A stretch of 63,833 bases of DNA, from assembly GCF_029916425.1 (NCBI RefSeq), contig NZ_JAHAVQ010000015.1:1-63833 (forward strand). The letters are read 5' to 3'. The notes beneath the pieces are model-generated. The model saw only the letters and a list, made by a program, of their open reading frames with translations, was not told the origin of the DNA and did no database searches. Both the position numbers and the translations under genes were made by a program. This DNA comes from Liquorilactobacillus sicerae (GTDB lineage: Bacteria; Bacillota; Bacilli; Lactobacillales; Lactobacillaceae). This document shows positions 37,067 to 48,369 of this stretch, piece by piece (within the stretch, counting starts at the first letter, position 1; every line of letters starts with the position of its first letter).

Positions 37067-38365
37067 TTATTTACGAATAAATCCGACGTACTCCCGCTTC
37101 ATCATCATACCTTTTAATTGCCGAATTGATTCAAGCGCAACACCAACTACAATCAATAAGCTGGTACCACCTAAACCAATTGATTCGTCTAACCCCCAAA
37201 TGCTTGAAGCAATTAATGGAATCAACGAAACTAAGCCAAGAAACAACGAACCTACCGAACTCAAACGTACTAATAATTTTGAAACGTAACTTTCAGTTTC
37301 TTTCCCAGGCCAAACGCTTGGGATGTAGCTTCCTTGCTTTTGAAGGTTTTTCGCCAACTTTTCAGGATTAACCTGAACAAAAGCATAAAAGAAAGTAAAC
37401 AAAACGATCAAAATCGTATATAGGACCATTCCAGCAGGTTTTTGCATATTAAACAAATTCGTCAACACTTGGTACCAAGTATCTTCAGAATGATTTTGGG
37501 TAAAGACCATTAAAATCGTTTGAGGAGTAGCAATAAACGAACTGGCAAAAATAACGGGAATAACACCGGCAACATTAATTTTCAGTGGTAAATAGGAATT
37601 ATCAGTTGCTCCTGCTAAACGTCGAGTATATTGAATCGGAATTTTATAATTTGCCTGTTCCACAAAGGTCACAAATGAAACAATTACCAAAACTGCAATG
37701 ACTAATACTAAAACATAGAGTGCTCCTTGCCAATAATCACTTGGCGTCGAATCAACAAACTGCTCAACATAAACTTGATGGATCGCACTTGGCATTCTGG
37801 CAAGAATGCCGGCCATAATGATCACAGAAATACCATTACCAAATCCTCGATCAGTTATCATATCACCTAGCCAGGTAGTAAACATCGAACCACCTGTTAA
37901 AATAATACCAATACTGACATAAGTTTTAACGCTTGGGTCCGTCACTAAGTTTAAACTGCTTAAAGCATTAAAACCTGCAGTAATACCAATTGATTGTACA
38001 AAGGCCAACACGATCGTCAAATATCTTGCCGTCTGATTTAATTTTCGGCGACCCACTTCACCTTGTTTGCTCCATTCTACAAATCGTGGAACAATATCCA
38101 TTTGCAATAATTGAACAACAATTTGTGCGGTAATATATGGTGAAACTCCCATTGCCAAAATCGAATAGTTAGTCAAACCGCCACCGCTGAAAGTGTTTAA
38201 GATACTAACTAACCCTGAAGATGCAACGCTATTCAAAGCTTTAGCGTTGATCCCAGGGACCGTGATATATGTGCCTAAACGAAATACAATCAAGACGCCT
38301 AGAGTAAACAGAATCTTATTACGAATATCTTTGACAGCTAGAGCGTTCTTCATCGTTTTAAGCAT
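37067..38365 (-). CDS. secY: Preprotein translocase subunit SecY
   Basis: 432 residues with ten hydrophobic segments. The plug-region FSGGGLTNYSILAMGVSPYI, GFGNGISVIIMAGI, and C-terminal MMMKREYVGFIRK are typical. It forms the protein-conducting channel with SecE and SecG. The ATG overlaps the rplO stop as TAATG, so it is translationally coupled to the spc operon. Confidence 0.99.
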   Translation of the reverse strand: MLKTMKNALAVKDIRNKILFTLGVLIVFRLGTYITVPGINAKALNSVASSGLVSILNTFSGGGLTNYSILAMGVSPYITAQIVVQLLQMDIVPRFVEWSKQGEVGRRKLNQTARYLTIVLAFVQSIGITAGFNALSSLNLVTDPSVKTYVSIGIILTGGSMFTTWLGDMITDRGFGNGISVIIMAGILARMPSAIHQVYVEQFVDSTPSDYWQGALYVLVLVIAVLVIVSFVTFVEQANYKIPIQYTRRLAGATDNSYLPLKINVAGVIPVIFASSFIATPQTILMVFTQNHSEDTWYQVLTNLFNMQKPAGMVLYTILIVLFTFFYAFVQVNPEKLAKNLQKQGSYIPSVWPGKETESYVSKLLVRLSSVGSLFLGLVSLIPLIASSIWGLDESIGLGGTSLLIVVGVALESIRQLKGMMMKREYVGFIRK

Positions 38366-38802
38366 TAAATCACCTCAGCTTGACCGCCAGCAGCTTCAAT
38401 TGCTTCTTTTGCAGCTGCAGAAAATTTATTTGCTTTAACAGTTAACTTTTTAGTTAATTGACCATTGCCAAGAACTTTCACACCAGCTTTTTCATTTTTA
38501 ACAATTTTCTTTTCAACTAACAAAGTTGGCGTAACTTCTGTACCATCTTCAAAAGTATCAAGCATCTTTAAATTTACAACTGCATATTCTTTACGATTAA
38601 TATTTTTAAAACCACGTTTTGGCATCCGCCGGAACAATGGCATCTGACCACCTTCAAAGCCCAAGCGAACTTTGCCACGTGCTTTTTGACCCTTTTGACC
38701 ACGGCCAGCAGTCTTGCCATTACCAGATGAAGTTCCACGACCAACACGATTACGAACTTGACGAGAACCTTCATTTGCTTTTAATTCATGCAATTTCACC
38801 AA
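38365..38802 (-). CDS. rplO: 50S ribosomal protein L15
   Basis: 145 residues. [17 protein letters not shown] start, then [37 protein letters not shown]. It is a late assembly protein of 50S. The stop overlaps the secY start (TAATG). Confidence 0.99.
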   Translation of the reverse strand: MVKLHELKANEGSRQVRNRVGRGTSSGNGKTAGRGQKGQKARGKVRLGFEGGQMPLFRRMPKRGFKNINRKEYAVVNLKMLDTFEDGTEVTPTLLVEKKIVKNEKAGVKVLGNGQLTKKLTVKANKFSAAAKEAIEAAGGQAEVI

Positions 38803-38831
38803 AAAGGCACCTCCTTTAATTCAGAATTTTC

Positions 38832-39014
38832 TTAATCAGCTAATTCAACTGCAACCAAGTGATTGATTTTTGCAATTGCACCACGAGTTGCTGCATTATC
38901 AGGTAAAACAACTGAACTATTAATACGTCCAAGGCCTAGAGCTTTAACTACCTCACGTTGTTTTTGCGGACGGCCAATGACGCTACGAGTTAATGTAACT
39001 TTTAAATTTGCCAT
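38832..39014 (-). CDS. rpmD: 50S ribosomal protein L30
   Basis: 60 residues, [19 protein letters not shown]. The single ferredoxin-like domain binds 23S rRNA near L33/L36. It lies between rpsE and rplO as usual. Confidence 0.98.
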   Translation of the reverse strand: MANLKVTLTRSVIGRPQKQREVVKALGLGRINSSVVLPDNAATRGAIAKINHLVAVELAD

Positions 39015-39029
39015 TTTCTAACGCCCTCC

Positions 39030-39530
39030 TTATTCAACTAAATGTTGCGTTGAAACGCCGCGTAAAGCAGCCACTTCAGCATTACTCTTCAGCTTTGCCA
39101 ATCCGTTCATCGTTGCTCTAACAACGTTGACTGGAGTGTTTGAACCAAGTGATTTACTAGTTACATCAGCAACACCAGCCAATTCCATAACGGCCCTAAC
39201 AGCTCCACCAGCTGCAACACCAGAACCAGCAATAGCAGGTTTTAATAAAATTCGACTACCACTGTGCTCACCTAAAACTTCGTGTGGTAATGTTTCTCCA
39301 ACCATTGGCACCTCGATCAAATTCTTACGAGCTGCATCAACTGCTTTGCGAATAGCATCCGGAACTTCTTGTGCTTTCCCAGTTCCAAATCCTACATGAC
39401 CGTTGTGATCACCAACAATTACCAAGGCAGCAAAACGCAAACGACGTCCACCTTTAACCACTTTTGTGATCCGATTGATAGCAACCACACGATCTTCTAA
39501 ATCCAATTTTGCTGGATCAATAAAAGCCAT
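39030..39530 (-). CDS. rpsE: 30S ribosomal protein S5
   Basis: 166 residues. The N-terminal double-stranded RNA-binding domain has [18 protein letters not shown] and [14 protein letters not shown]; the C-terminal S5 domain has [17 protein letters not shown]. It helps decoding fidelity; the loop where spectinomycin resistance arises appears unmodified by eye. Confidence 0.99.
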   Translation of the reverse strand: MAFIDPAKLDLEDRVVAINRITKVVKGGRRLRFAALVIVGDHNGHVGFGTGKAQEVPDAIRKAVDAARKNLIEVPMVGETLPHEVLGEHSGSRILLKPAIAGSGVAAGGAVRAVMELAGVADVTSKSLGSNTPVNVVRATMNGLAKLKSNAEVAALRGVSTQHLVE

Positions 39531-39550
39531 AAACTATTTCCCTCCCTTGA

Positions 39551-39916
39551 TTAAAAGTCTAATCCATTTTCGCGAGCAGCATCAGCCAATGCTTCAACCC
39601 GACCATGATATAAATAACCGCCACGATCAAAGACAACTTCTTTAATACTTTTTTCAACAGCACGCTTAGCGACTAACGCACCAACTGAAGCAGCCTGTTC
39701 TGTTTTGGTTTTGCCATTAACTTCTTCGTCTAATGTAGAGGCACTAACAAGCGTCACACCCGCTACGTCATCAATTACTTGAGCGTAGATGTTTTTGTTT
39801 GAACGATAAACATTTAAGCGTGGGCACTTAGCTGTACCAGAGACTTTTCCACGAACACGGAAATGACGTTTTTGCCGTGTTTTATTTTTGTCTGGTTTTG
39901 TAATCAAAATTTTCAC
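39551..39916 (-). CDS. rplR: 50S ribosomal protein L18
   Basis: 121 residues. [21 protein letters not shown] and [20 protein letters not shown] are conserved. Together with L5 it binds 5S rRNA. It lies between rplF and rpsE. Confidence 0.99.
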   Translation of the reverse strand: MKILITKPDKNKTRQKRHFRVRGKVSGTAKCPRLNVYRSNKNIYAQVIDDVAGVTLVSASTLDEEVNGKTKTEQAASVGALVAKRAVEKSIKEVVFDRGGYLYHGRVEALADAARENGLDF

Positions 39917-39934
39917 CTCTTAAATAGTTAATAA

Positions 39935-40471
39935 TTATTTACCAGTCTTGCCTTCCTTGCGACGTACATATTCACCAACGTAGCGAATACCTTTACCCTT
40001 GTAAGGCTCTGGGGCACGAGTCAAGCGAATCCTTGCAGCAAGGTCGCCAACCTTTTCTTTTGAAATACCTGACACAACAATTGAAGTTGCTGAAGGTGCT
40101 TCAAGTTTGATTTCATCTGTTGATTCGAATTCTACTGGATGAGAATAACCAACGTTCAAAATCAAGGTCTTGCCTTTCATTTGAGCACGGTAACCGACAC
40201 CTCTAAGCTCAAGTTCCTTCTTGAAACCTTCTGTGACACCAAGTACCATATTATGAAAGTTAGCTCGACTTGTTCCATGTAACGCCCTTGTTTTGCTATC
40301 ATCAGCTGAACGATCAAACTTGACAACATTATCTTTAATTTCAAAAGAGATTTTGTCAGAAAATTCACGTGTCAATTCACCCTTAGGCCCTTTGACAGTA
40401 ATTTTGCCGCCATCTTTTTTTACTTCAACACCCGCCGGCAATACAACTTCTTTATAACCAATTCGACTCAC
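39935..40471 (-). CDS. rplF: 50S ribosomal protein L6
   Basis: 178 residues. [36 protein letters not shown] and [19 protein letters not shown] identify L6, located at the base of the L7/L12 stalk. It lies between rpsH and rplR. Confidence 0.99.
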   Translation of the reverse strand: MSRIGYKEVVLPAGVEVKKDGGKITVKGPKGELTREFSDKISFEIKDNVVKFDRSADDSKTRALHGTSRANFHNMVLGVTEGFKKELELRGVGYRAQMKGKTLILNVGYSHPVEFESTDEIKLEAPSATSIVVSGISKEKVGDLAARIRLTRAPEPYKGKGIRYVGEYVRRKEGKTGK

Positions 40472-40497
40472 AAGTTACACCTCCCTGCTTTTTAATT

Positions 40498-40896
40498 TTA
40501 CCAAACGTAGGCAAGAACTTCTCCACCAATTTTCTTTGCTCTCGCTTGTTTGTCCGTGATAACTCCTTCAGAAGTCGAAAGAATTGCAATTCCCAAACCA
40601 TTTAGAACTTTAGGAACAGCGTCAGATTTAACATATGATCTCAAACCGGGTTTAGAGATACGTTTAATTCCAGAAATTACACGCTCATTGTCTTTGCTGT
40701 ACTTTAAGAAAATACGGATCATACCCTGCTTATTATCATCGATGTATTCAACATCCCGAACGAATCCTTCATTTTTTAAGATCTCTGCAATATCATGCTT
40801 GATTTTTGATGCCGGAATTTCTACTGATTCATGCTTAGCTAAACTAGCATTCCGAATCCGTGTCAAAAAGTCTGCAATCGGATCTGTCATGGCCAT
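40498..40896 (-). CDS. rpsH: 30S ribosomal protein S8
   Basis: 132 residues. [20 protein letters not shown] at the start and [20 protein letters not shown] near the end. It binds the 16S central domain and represses the spc operon in some bacteria. Confidence 0.99.
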   Translation of the reverse strand: MAMTDPIADFLTRIRNASLAKHESVEIPASKIKHDIAEILKNEGFVRDVEYIDDNKQGMIRIFLKYSKDNERVISGIKRISKPGLRSYVKSDAVPKVLNGLGIAILSTSEGVITDKQARAKKIGGEVLAYVW

Positions 40897-40928
40897 TGAT
40901 TTTGCCCTCCTTTTTCAAAAAATATAAT

Positions 40929-41114
40929 TTACCAGCTAGCCTTTTTCATACCAGGAATCTGGCCCTTATGTGCCAGTTCACGCAGGCAAACACGGCATAA
41001 CTTAAATTTGCGATAAACTGAATGAGGACGTCCACAACGTGCACAACGTGTATATTCCTGTGACGAGAACTTTGCTGGACGTTTGTTCTTAGCAATTTGT
41101 GATTTTTTAGCCAA
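40929..41114 (-). CDS. rpsN: 30S ribosomal protein S14 type Z
   Basis: 61 residues, the short zinc-binding form: CARCGRPHS and [12 protein letters not shown] supply four cysteines. Its place between rplE and rpsH is the standard spc-operon location. Zinc-free long S14 paralogues are used in zinc starvation in relatives; none is in this window. Confidence 0.98.
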   Translation of the reverse strand: MAKKSQIAKNKRPAKFSSQEYTRCARCGRPHSVYRKFKLCRVCLRELAHKGQIPGMKKASW

Positions 41115-41128
41115 TGTAAAACCCCCTT

Positions 41129-41671
41129 TTATTTAGCAAATGGCATTCCTAGTTTTGTCAATAGTTCATGTGCCTCTTCATCAGTCTGAGCAGTGGTTAC
41201 TAAAACAATATCCATCCCACGAACTTTGTTAACATCATCAAAATCAATTTCTGGGAAAATCAATTGTTCACGAATTCCTAATGTATAATTTCCGCGACCA
41301 TCAAAGGCCCGTTTGCTAACGCCATGAAAATCACGAACACGCGGCAATGAAACCGAAACTAATTTATCAAGAAAATCATACATCCGGCTAGCCCGTAAAG
41401 TTACCTTTGTGCCAATCGGCATTCCTTCACGTAAGCGGAAGCCAGCGATCGATTTCTTTGCTTTCGTAATAATTGGCTTTTGACCGGAAATCAATGTCAA
41501 TTCTTCAACAGCTTCATCCAAATTCTTTGAATTCGAAACAGCATCACCAACACCCATGTTGATCACAATTTTTTCAACCTTTGGCACTTGCATAATTGAA
41601 GTATAATTAAACTTTTCCATTAAAGCAGGAACGATCTCTTTATCATACTTTTCTTTTAAACGATTTGTCAT
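41129..41671 (-). CDS. rplE: 50S ribosomal protein L5
   Basis: 180 residues. [39 protein letters not shown] and [20 protein letters not shown] are signatures. It binds 5S rRNA and contacts the P-site tRNA. Confidence 0.99.
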   Translation of the reverse strand: MTNRLKEKYDKEIVPALMEKFNYTSIMQVPKVEKIVINMGVGDAVSNSKNLDEAVEELTLISGQKPIITKAKKSIAGFRLREGMPIGTKVTLRASRMYDFLDKLVSVSLPRVRDFHGVSKRAFDGRGNYTLGIREQLIFPEIDFDDVNKVRGMDIVLVTTAQTDEEAHELLTKLGMPFAK

Positions 41672-41696
41672 GAAGATTTTATCCTCCCTTCTCGAT

Positions 41697-42008
41697 TTAC
41701 TTATCTAAAATTTCACCGCTTTTTTTTGAAAAACGGACTTTTTTGCCGTCGACAATCTTGTGGCCGACACGAGTTGGATGGTTGTTTGAAGGATCAAGCA
41801 CAGCAACATTTGATACATGAATCGGTGCTTCAACCTCAACAATTCCACCGTTTGGATTAGTATTGCTTGGTTTTTGATGTTTTTTAATTACGTTAACACC
41901 TTTAACAATTACACGTTGCTCTTTCAATAAGACTTTTTCAACAACGCCTTCCTTGCCTTTATCTTTACCAGCAATTACTTTTACTTTATCATTCTTTTTT
42001 ACGAACAT
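41697..42008 (-). CDS. rplX: 50S ribosomal protein L24
   Basis: 103 residues. A KOW motif is visible in [18 protein letters not shown]. An assembly initiator at the 5' end of 23S rRNA. It lies between rplN and rplE. Confidence 0.99.
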   Translation of the reverse strand: MFVKKNDKVKVIAGKDKGKEGVVEKVLLKEQRVIVKGVNVIKKHQKPSNTNPNGGIVEVEAPIHVSNVAVLDPSNNHPTRVGHKIVDGKKVRFSKKSGEILDK

Positions 42009-42038
42009 CTTCGCACCTCCTTGAGCAATTGGCTTAAA

Positions 42039-42407
42039 TTACAATACTTCAGGTGCTAAGGAAACAATTTTCATAAAGTTTCCATCACGTAATTCACGTG
42101 CCACCGGTCCGAAAATACGAGTCCCTTTTGGTGATTTGTCATCATTAATAATAACTGCAGCATTCTCATCGAACTTAATGTAAGAACCGTCAACACGATG
42201 CGTACCAAATTTTGTCCGTACAACTACTGCTTTGACAACATCGCCCTTTTTGACAACGCCACCTGGTGTTGCTTGTTTTACCGTAGCAACAATAATATCA
42301 CCGACATTTGCTGTTTTAACTCTTGAACCCCCTAAAATTTTAATTACTAAAATTTCACGAGCTCCAGAGTTGTCAGCAACTTTTAAACGACTTTCCTGTT
42401 GGATCAC
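42039..42407 (-). CDS. rplN: 50S ribosomal protein L14
   Basis: 122 residues from a GTG start preceded by [24 protein letters not shown] and [13 protein letters not shown] are conserved. It forms an intersubunit bridge. Confidence 0.99.
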   Translation of the reverse strand: MIQQESRLKVADNSGAREILVIKILGGSRVKTANVGDIIVATVKQATPGGVVKKGDVVKAVVVRTKFGTHRVDGSYIKFDENAAVIINDDKSPKGTRIFGPVARELRDGNFMKIVSLAPEVL

Positions 42408-42482
42408 TGGATGTGTCCTCCTTTCGCAAACAAATCAGAATACGAATCAAGTAGATCGCTAATTAATCTAAGAATCTAAGCA

Positions 42483-42752
<270 letters not shown>

Positions 42753-42774
42753 TTATTTGCCCCCTTTTCGTATT

Positions 42775-42969
42775 CTATTTCTTAAGTTCTTCTTGTCGTA
42801 AAACAGTCTTAATACGAGCAATCGACTTACGAACTTCCTTTAATCTAGCAGTATTCTGCAACTGACCAGTTGCAAGTTGAAAACGCAGATTAAAAAACTC
42901 TTTCTTAAATTCTTCTTCTTTTTTGAGCATTTCAGCAGTGGTTAATTCTTTAATTTCTTTAGTTTTCAT
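42775..42969 (-). CDS. rpmC: 50S ribosomal protein L29
   Basis: 64 residues, a two-helix hairpin protein ([37 protein letters not shown]) at the exit tunnel. ATG at 42969 has AGGTGG eight bases upstream; the GTG at 42981 overlaps that site. It overlaps the end of rplP by 11 bases. Confidence 0.97.
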   Translation of the reverse strand: MKTKEIKELTTAEMLKKEEEFKKEFFNLRFQLATGQLQNTARLKEVRKSIARIKTVLRQEELKK

Positions 42970-43393
42970 TCGATTCGCCACCTACTTCCTCACGTTTTAC
43001 AAACTTAGTTCTGATAGGCAGTTTGTAAGAAGCCAATCTAAATGCTTCACGTGCAACTTCTTCAGAAACATCACCAATTTCAAACAAAATTTTACCACGT
43101 TTTACTGGAGATACCCAACCTTCAGGAGCACCTTTCCCAGAACCCATCCGAACACCAATTGCTTTTGATGTATATGATTTATGAGGGAAAATTTTAATCC
43201 AAACTCTTCCACCACGTTTCATATAACGCGTCATAGCAATTCTGGCAGCTTCGATCTGACGGTTTGTAATCCAATGTGAATCAAGTGCTTGTAGACCATA
43301 TTCTCCAAATGCTATGGTCTTACCGCCCTTAGCTTCACCCCGCATCTTACCGCGAAATTCACGACGATGCTTTGTCCGCTTTGGTACTAACAT
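42959..43393 (-). CDS. rplP: 50S ribosomal protein L16
   Basis: 144 residues. [39 protein letters not shown] are signatures. It organises the A-site region and binds tRNA. It starts four bases after rpsC and overlaps rpmC. Confidence 0.99.
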   Translation of the reverse strand: MLVPKRTKHRREFRGKMRGEAKGGKTIAFGEYGLQALDSHWITNRQIEAARIAMTRYMKRGGRVWIKIFPHKSYTSKAIGVRMGSGKGAPEGWVSPVKRGKILFEIGDVSEEVAREAFRLASYKLPIRTKFVKREEVGGESNEN

Positions 43394-43396
43394 AGA

Positions 43397-44053
43397 CTAT
43401 TTCCCTCCTTCGCGGTTTGCCTTTTTCTCAGGCAGCACCTCTCCACGATAGATCCAAACTTTAACACCCAATCTACCATAAGTTGTGGCTGCTTCTGTCC
43501 AGGCATAATCAACATCCGCACGTAATGTATTCAGTGGAACAGTTCCTTCAGAAAAATGCTCAACTCGAGACATATCTGCTCCATTTAAACGACCAGCAAC
43601 CTGGACTTTAATACCCTTGGCTCCAGCTCGCATTGTCCGTTGAATTCCTTGCTTCATGGCCCGACGAAATGCAACACGATTTTCCAACTGCTCAGCAATT
43701 GCCTCTCCAACCAATTTAGCATCAAGATCCGGTTTTTTGATTTCAACGATATTAATGTGAACACGTTTGCCAGTTAATTTATTTAATTGATTACGAAGCT
43801 TTTCTACCTCAGCTCCACCTTTACCAATGACCATTCCTGGCTTGGCTGTATGAACTGAAATATTTACTCTCTTAGCAGCACGTTCAATTTCAATGGTTGA
43901 AACCGAAGCGTCAGCTAACTTTGTCTGAATGTATTTCCGAATATGCAAATCTTCATGCAAATTATCCGCAAAATCTTTTTCAGCATACCATTTAGCATCC
44001 CAATCACGAATAATTCCGACACGCAATCCAGTTGGATTTACTTTTTGACCCAC
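43397..44053 (-). CDS. rpsC: 30S ribosomal protein S3
   Basis: 218 residues. The N-terminal [18 protein letters not shown], a KH domain with [14 protein letters not shown], and the C-terminal [17 protein letters not shown]. It lies at the mRNA entry. GTG start at 44053 with GGAGG eight bases upstream. Confidence 0.99.
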   Translation of the reverse strand: MGQKVNPTGLRVGIIRDWDAKWYAEKDFADNLHEDLHIRKYIQTKLADASVSTIEIERAAKRVNISVHTAKPGMVIGKGGAEVEKLRNQLNKLTGKRVHINIVEIKKPDLDAKLVGEAIAEQLENRVAFRRAMKQGIQRTMRAGAKGIKVQVAGRLNGADMSRVEHFSEGTVPLNTLRADVDYAWTEAATTYGRLGVKVWIYRGEVLPEKKANREGGK

Positions 44054-44066
44054 GCATTATCCCTCC

Positions 44067-44414
44067 TTATTTGCTTGATACAACGACTGTAATATGACTT
44101 GTTCGTTTGTTGATCGGAGAAGCTGAACCTTTAGCTCTTGGACGAAAACGTTTCAAGGTTGGTCCTTCGTTGACAAATGCTTCACTGACTACAAGATCCT
44201 CTGCATCAAGATCAAAATTATTTTCTGCATTGGCAATTGCAGATTTTAAAACTTTTTCAATAATAGTAGCTCCAGCTCTTGGAGTAAATTTCAAAATACC
44301 TAAAGCTTCGGCAACACTTTTACCGCGAATCAGATCAATCACCAGCCGTGCTTTACGAGCAGGGATTCGAACTGTTTTGGCAGTTGCTTTTGCTGATGTA
44401 ACTTGTTCAGCCAT
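44067..44414 (-). CDS. rplV: 50S ribosomal protein L22
   Basis: 115 residues. [20 protein letters not shown] and [20 protein letters not shown] are the L22 signatures; the latter is the beta-hairpin that lines the exit tunnel and, when altered, gives macrolide resistance. It appears wild type. Confidence 0.99.
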   Translation of the reverse strand: MAEQVTSAKATAKTVRIPARKARLVIDLIRGKSVAEALGILKFTPRAGATIIEKVLKSAIANAENNFDLDAEDLVVSEAFVNEGPTLKRFRPRAKGSASPINKRTSHITVVVSSK

Positions 44415-44427
44415 TTATAACCCTCCC

Positions 44428-44709
44428 TTACTTAACAGCTGTTTTTTTGTCATCTGTTCCATGGCCATGGAATGTCCGGGTCGGTACAAATTCTCCTAAT
44501 TTATGACCAACCATATCTTCTTGAATATATACCGGAACATGCTTACGTCCGTCATAAACGGCAATTGTATAACCAATGAAGCTTGGGAAAATTGTTGAAC
44601 GACGCGACCAAGTCTTGATAACTGATTTCTTTTCTTTATCTGCTTGTGCTTCAATTTTTTTCATTAAATGAGCATCTGCAAAAGGTCCTTTTTTCAAACT
44701 GCGACTCAA
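44428..44709 (-). CDS. rpsS: 30S ribosomal protein S19
   Basis: 93 residues. [19 protein letters not shown] and [20 protein letters not shown] are conserved. It sits in the 30S head with S13. A 49-base gap to rplB. Confidence 0.99.
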   Translation of the reverse strand: MSRSLKKGPFADAHLMKKIEAQADKEKKSVIKTWSRRSTIFPSFIGYTIAVYDGRKHVPVYIQEDMVGHKLGEFVPTRTFHGHGTDDKKTAVK

Positions 44710-44758
44710 TGTAAATCCTCCTTTCGGACTTAAAAGATTTTAAACAACTAATTTAAGC

Positions 44759-45589
44759 TTAGGCATTACGCTTACGCACAATAAACTTATCAGATTTTGC
44801 CTTCTTCGAACGTGTCTTGTAACCAGCGGTCTTTTTGCCCCACGGAGACATTGGACTTGGACGACCAACAGGAGCTTTACCTTCACCACCACCATGTGGA
44901 TGATCGTTAGGGTTCATAACAGAACCACGAACCTTTGGACGACGACCAGCCCAGCGTGTCCGGCCTGCTTTTCCACTATTGATCAATTCATGCTGTTCAT
45001 TACCAACAGCTCCAATAGTTGCTCGACAATCAGCTAAAATCATACGAACTTCACCAGAGTTAAGCCGAACTAAAACATATTTATCTTCTTTACCTAAAAC
45101 TTGTGCAGAGGTACCCGCAGCACGAACTAATTGACCACCCTTGCCAGGTTTTAACTCAATATTGTGAACAATCATTCCAACTGGAATTTCTGAAAGCTTT
45201 TTAGAATTTCCAACTTTAATATCTGCATTATCACCTGATTGCACTACTTGGTCTACTTCTAAGTCCTTTGGTGCAATGATATATGACTTAGTACCATCAG
45301 CATAAACCAACAATGCAATGTTGGCCGAGCGATTTGGATCATACTCAATCGCCTTGACTGTTGCTGGAACATCATCTTTAAGTCGCTTGAAGTCAATCAA
45401 ACGATATTGACGTTTATGACCGCCACCACGATGACGAACCGTAATACGACCATAACTGTTACGGCCAGCTGTCTTGCTCTGTGAAACTAGTAAGGATTTT
45501 TCAGGCACAGTTTTGGTGATTTCTGAAAAATCGGAACCAGTCATATTGCGACGGCCGTTTGAGGTCGGTTTGAATTTCTTGATCCCCAC
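44759..45589 (-). CDS. rplB: 50S ribosomal protein L2
   Basis: 276 residues. [20 protein letters not shown] and the C-terminal [20 protein letters not shown], which contains the His near the peptidyl-transferase centre. Essential for subunit association. Confidence 0.99.
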   Translation of the reverse strand: MGIKKFKPTSNGRRNMTGSDFSEITKTVPEKSLLVSQSKTAGRNSYGRITVRHRGGGHKRQYRLIDFKRLKDDVPATVKAIEYDPNRSANIALLVYADGTKSYIIAPKDLEVDQVVQSGDNADIKVGNSKKLSEIPVGMIVHNIELKPGKGGQLVRAAGTSAQVLGKEDKYVLVRLNSGEVRMILADCRATIGAVGNEQHELINSGKAGRTRWAGRRPKVRGSVMNPNDHPHGGGEGKAPVGRPSPMSPWGKKTAGYKTRSKKAKSDKFIVRKRNA

Positions 45590-45610
45590 GTGAATTCCCT
45601 CCTATGTTAA

Positions 45611-45895
45611 TTATTCTTCAAAAAACTTGATCGCTTTTGAATCGGTACTCAAGGTTGCAATTGCTTTGCGACGTTTGTTAGTGTAACCAACAAAACGACC
45701 AACGCGTTTTTTCTTACCTTTGACATTGATAACATTCAGTTTTACTACTTTAACATCAAACATTTCTTCAATTGCAGCTTTAATTTGTGGCTTTGTTGCT
45801 TGAGTTGCTACATCAAAAACATAGCGTTTGCTATCCATATCAGCTGTAGATGCCTCAGTAATAACTGGTTTTAAAATTATTTTTTGTGATTCCAT
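45611..45895 (-). CDS. rplW: 50S ribosomal protein L23
   Basis: 94 residues. [11 protein letters not shown] and [19 protein letters not shown]. It is a tunnel-exit protein and docking site for trigger factor and SRP. Coupled to rplD by TAATG. Confidence 0.99.
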   Translation of the reverse strand: MESQKIILKPVITEASTADMDSKRYVFDVATQATKPQIKAAIEEMFDVKVVKLNVINVKGKKKRVGRFVGYTNKRRKAIATLSTDSKAIKFFEE

Positions 45896-46518
45896 TATGC
45901 AAGAACCTCCTCTACTTGAGAAAGAGCTTCTTGAGTCATGACTAACTTATCATTATTAAGAATATCTAAAACATTGACATTCTTAGCATTAATGACCGTA
46001 ACATTTGCCAAATTACGAGCTGATAAAGCAGCCAAGTCATTGCCATCTTCAAGAACTACTAAAACTTTAGTCGCAACATCCAAGCTTGCCAAAACTTTAG
46101 CAAAATCTTTGGTTTTTGGTGCTTCAAAAGTTAATTTATCAACAACGATCAATCCTTGATCGACCACTTTTTGCGACAAAACAGACTTGATTGCTAAGCG
46201 ACGAACTTTTCTCGGAAGTTTATAACTGTATGAACGTGGTGTTGGTCCAAAGACGGTTCCACCACCAACCCATTGCGGTGAACGAATTGAACCTTGACGA
46301 GCGCGACCGGTTCCTTTTTGACGCCATGGCTTTTTACCACCACCAGAAACTGCACTCCGATTCTTTACCGCATGAGTTCCTTGACGTAAAGATGCACGCT
46401 GCATAAGTACAGCGTCAAACACAACACTTTCATTTGGTGTGATTCCAAAAACTTCTTCGCTTAATGAAACCTCACCATTTTTGCTACCATCTTGCTTATA
46501 TAATGCAACTGTCGGCAT
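45895..46518 (-). CDS. rplD: 50S ribosomal protein L4
   Basis: 207 residues. [20 protein letters not shown] and [20 protein letters not shown] form the conserved tunnel loop. In E. coli L4 represses the S10 operon; no equivalent leader is recognisable here. Confidence 0.99.
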   Translation of the reverse strand: MPTVALYKQDGSKNGEVSLSEEVFGITPNESVVFDAVLMQRASLRQGTHAVKNRSAVSGGGKKPWRQKGTGRARQGSIRSPQWVGGGTVFGPTPRSYSYKLPRKVRRLAIKSVLSQKVVDQGLIVVDKLTFEAPKTKDFAKVLASLDVATKVLVVLEDGNDLAALSARNLANVTVINAKNVNVLDILNNDKLVMTQEALSQVEEVLA

Positions 46519-46539
46519 TTAAACTTCCTCCTTTCCTAA

Positions 46540-47169
46540 TTATTTTTCTTTTACTGTGCCAGTAATCGTTACTAATGATTTGTTTGCACCAGGAACATTT
46601 CCTCTGATCAACAAAACATTATTGTCGGTATCAGCTTTAACAATTTGCAGGTTTTTAATTGTTACCCGTTTGTTACCCATTCTACCCGGTAAAACCTTGC
46701 CTTTGAAAACACGGTTAATAATAACACCCATTGATCCTGGACGACGATGGTACCGAGAACCATGAGCCATTGGTCCACGTGATTGTCCCCAGCGTTTAAT
46801 GTTGCCTTGGAAGCCATGGCCTTTCGATGTGCCGGTAACGTCAACTACATCCCCAGCTGCAAAGATATCAGCTTTTACTTCGTCTCCTACTTTATAGTCT
46901 CCCAGCTCAACATCTCTGATTTCACGAATGAAGCGCTTAGGAGCAGTTTTTGCTTTTGCTGCATGACCCTTAGCAGGTTTGTTAGCTAAGACTTCGCGTA
47001 AATCATCAAAACCTAATTGAACAGCCTCGTAACCGTCATTTTCAGCAGTTTTGACTTGCAAAACAACGTTAGATCCAACTTCAACAACAGTAACTGGGAT
47101 CAATTCGCCATTTTCAGCAAAGACTTGCGTCATACCTACTTTTTTTCCTAAGATTCCTTTTTTGGTCAT
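46540..47169 (-). CDS. rplC: 50S ribosomal protein L3
   Basis: 209 residues. [39 protein letters not shown] and [20 protein letters not shown]. An early assembly protein whose central loop nears the peptidyl-transferase centre. Confidence 0.99.
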   Translation of the reverse strand: MTKKGILGKKVGMTQVFAENGELIPVTVVEVGSNVVLQVKTAENDGYEAVQLGFDDLREVLANKPAKGHAAKAKTAPKRFIREIRDVELGDYKVGDEVKADIFAAGDVVDVTGTSKGHGFQGNIKRWGQSRGPMAHGSRYHRRPGSMGVIINRVFKGKVLPGRMGNKRVTIKNLQIVKADTDNNVLLIRGNVPGANKSLVTITGTVKEK

Positions 47170-47208
47170 GTCTACACCTCCAAATTTAAATTTGATTTTC
47201 TCTCTAAA

Positions 47209-47517
47209 TTACAGCTTGATCTCAATATCAACGCCGCTTGGCAAATCCAGTTTCATCAATGAATCAACTGTTTTTGGTGTTGGGTTGATAATATCGATTA
47301 AACGTTTATGTGTTTGCATTTCGAATTGTTCACGTGAATCCTTATATTTATGTGGTGCACGAATCACCGTGTACAATGTCCGCTCTGTCGGCAACGGAAT
47401 TGGACCTGAAATTGCAGCCCCTGTTCTCTTAGCAGTCTCAACGATTTTGTCTGCTGACTGGTCGAGAATCCGATGCTCGTATGCCTTTAAACGAATCCGA
47501 ATTTTTTGTTTTGCCAT
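47209..47517 (-). CDS. rpsJ: 30S ribosomal protein S10
   Basis: 102 residues from the ATG at 47517 with GGAGGG upstream ([20 protein letters not shown], then [20 protein letters not shown]). It is also NusE, the partner of NusB and NusG. It is the first gene of the S10 series and has to have a promoter in the 263 bases before it, since the upstream neighbour is on the other strand; TATAGT at about 47672 is a weak candidate -10. Confidence 0.99.
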   Translation of the reverse strand: MAKQKIRIRLKAYEHRILDQSADKIVETAKRTGAAISGPIPLPTERTLYTVIRAPHKYKDSREQFEMQTHKRLIDIINPTPKTVDSLMKLDLPSGVDIEIKL

Positions 47518-47780
47518 TTTATTCCCTCCTTCGTCTATTTTAAAAATAAGACTAGCTCCGCGAAAATTACCGCCGCACCCCATGGCAATGCTTCCGGGTG
47601 TGTCGCAACCTTTCGCATCAATGCTCACACAATCAGTAATTGTGCGCACTCATCCCATGACAAGTACCTTACTATAATAACTGTTTTCTCCATTCAAATC
47701 AAGAATAAAATTATTAATTCTTGTTTTTTTTCAAAAAAAGTGTATCTTTTGGATTAAGGTAGAGCCAAGGAGGTGCTATT

Positions 47781-48329
47781 TTGCCAAAAGCATTATTGAT
47801 AATTGATTATACAAACGACTTTGTAGCTGATTCAGGAGCATTAACTTGTGGTCAACCTGGTCAAAAAATTGAGAAAGCAATTCTTTCATTAGCTAACTCG
47901 TTTTTGAAAAAAAATCACTGGATCATCTTTCCAACTGATCTGCATCAAAGAAAAGACCCTTATCATCCAGAAACCAATCTTTTCCCACCTCATAACCTCA
48001 AAGATACGTGGGGAAGAAAATTATTTGGAAAAGTTAACGACTGGTATCAACAAAACCAGGAAAATTCCCACGTTTGTTTTCTTGACAAAAATCGCTATTC
48101 AGCTTTTGCTAATACAAATTTAGAAAACTATCTACGCAGTCGCAAAATCGATGAGCTTTGGTTAACTGGCGTTTGTACTGATATTTGTGTTTTACACACA
48201 GCTATTGATGCTTATAATAAGAATTTTAAGATCGTGGTACCGCAATTAGCTGTCGCTAGTTTTGATCCACAAGGACATCAATGGGCTTTGCGGCATTTCA
48301 AAAATTGTTTAGCTGCAAGCATCATTTAA
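47781..48329 (+). CDS. Isochorismatase-family hydrolase, nicotinamidase-like
   Basis: 182 residues. The Asp-Lys-Cys triad is visible: Asp in LLIIDYTNDFV, Lys in FLDKNRYSAF and Cys in WLTGVCTDICVLHTA. The metal-site pattern FPTDLHQRKDPYHPE suits nicotinamidase PncA, which converts nicotinamide to nicotinate for NAD salvage. Substrate not proven. The TTG start follows AAGGAGGTG. The gene is on the plus strand between fusA and rpsJ, convergent with fusA and divergent from rpsJ, which breaks the usual co-oriented str-S10 order. Confidence 0.87.
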   Translation: MPKALLIIDYTNDFVADSGALTCGQPGQKIEKAILSLANSFLKKNHWIIFPTDLHQRKDPYHPETNLFPPHNLKDTWGRKLFGKVNDWYQQNQENSHVCFLDKNRYSAFANTNLENYLRSRKIDELWLTGVCTDICVLHTAIDAYNKNFKIVVPQLAVASFDPQGHQWALRHFKNCLAASII

Positions 48330-48332
48330 ATC

Positions 48333-48365
48333 AAAAAAGGAAACTCAAACTGAGTTTCCTTTTTT
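48333..48365. terminator. Bidirectional terminator between fusA and the nicotinamidase-like gene
   Basis: A perfect 15-base inverted repeat (AAAAAAGGAAACTCA and its complement) around AAC. A and T runs on both sides serve both converging genes. Confidence 0.9.
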
Positions 48366-48369
48366 GGTT

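Noticed and set aside
47051..47677. A 208-codon plus-strand frame
   Set aside because: Antisense to rplC and rpsJ, whose products are unmistakable; no ribosome site.
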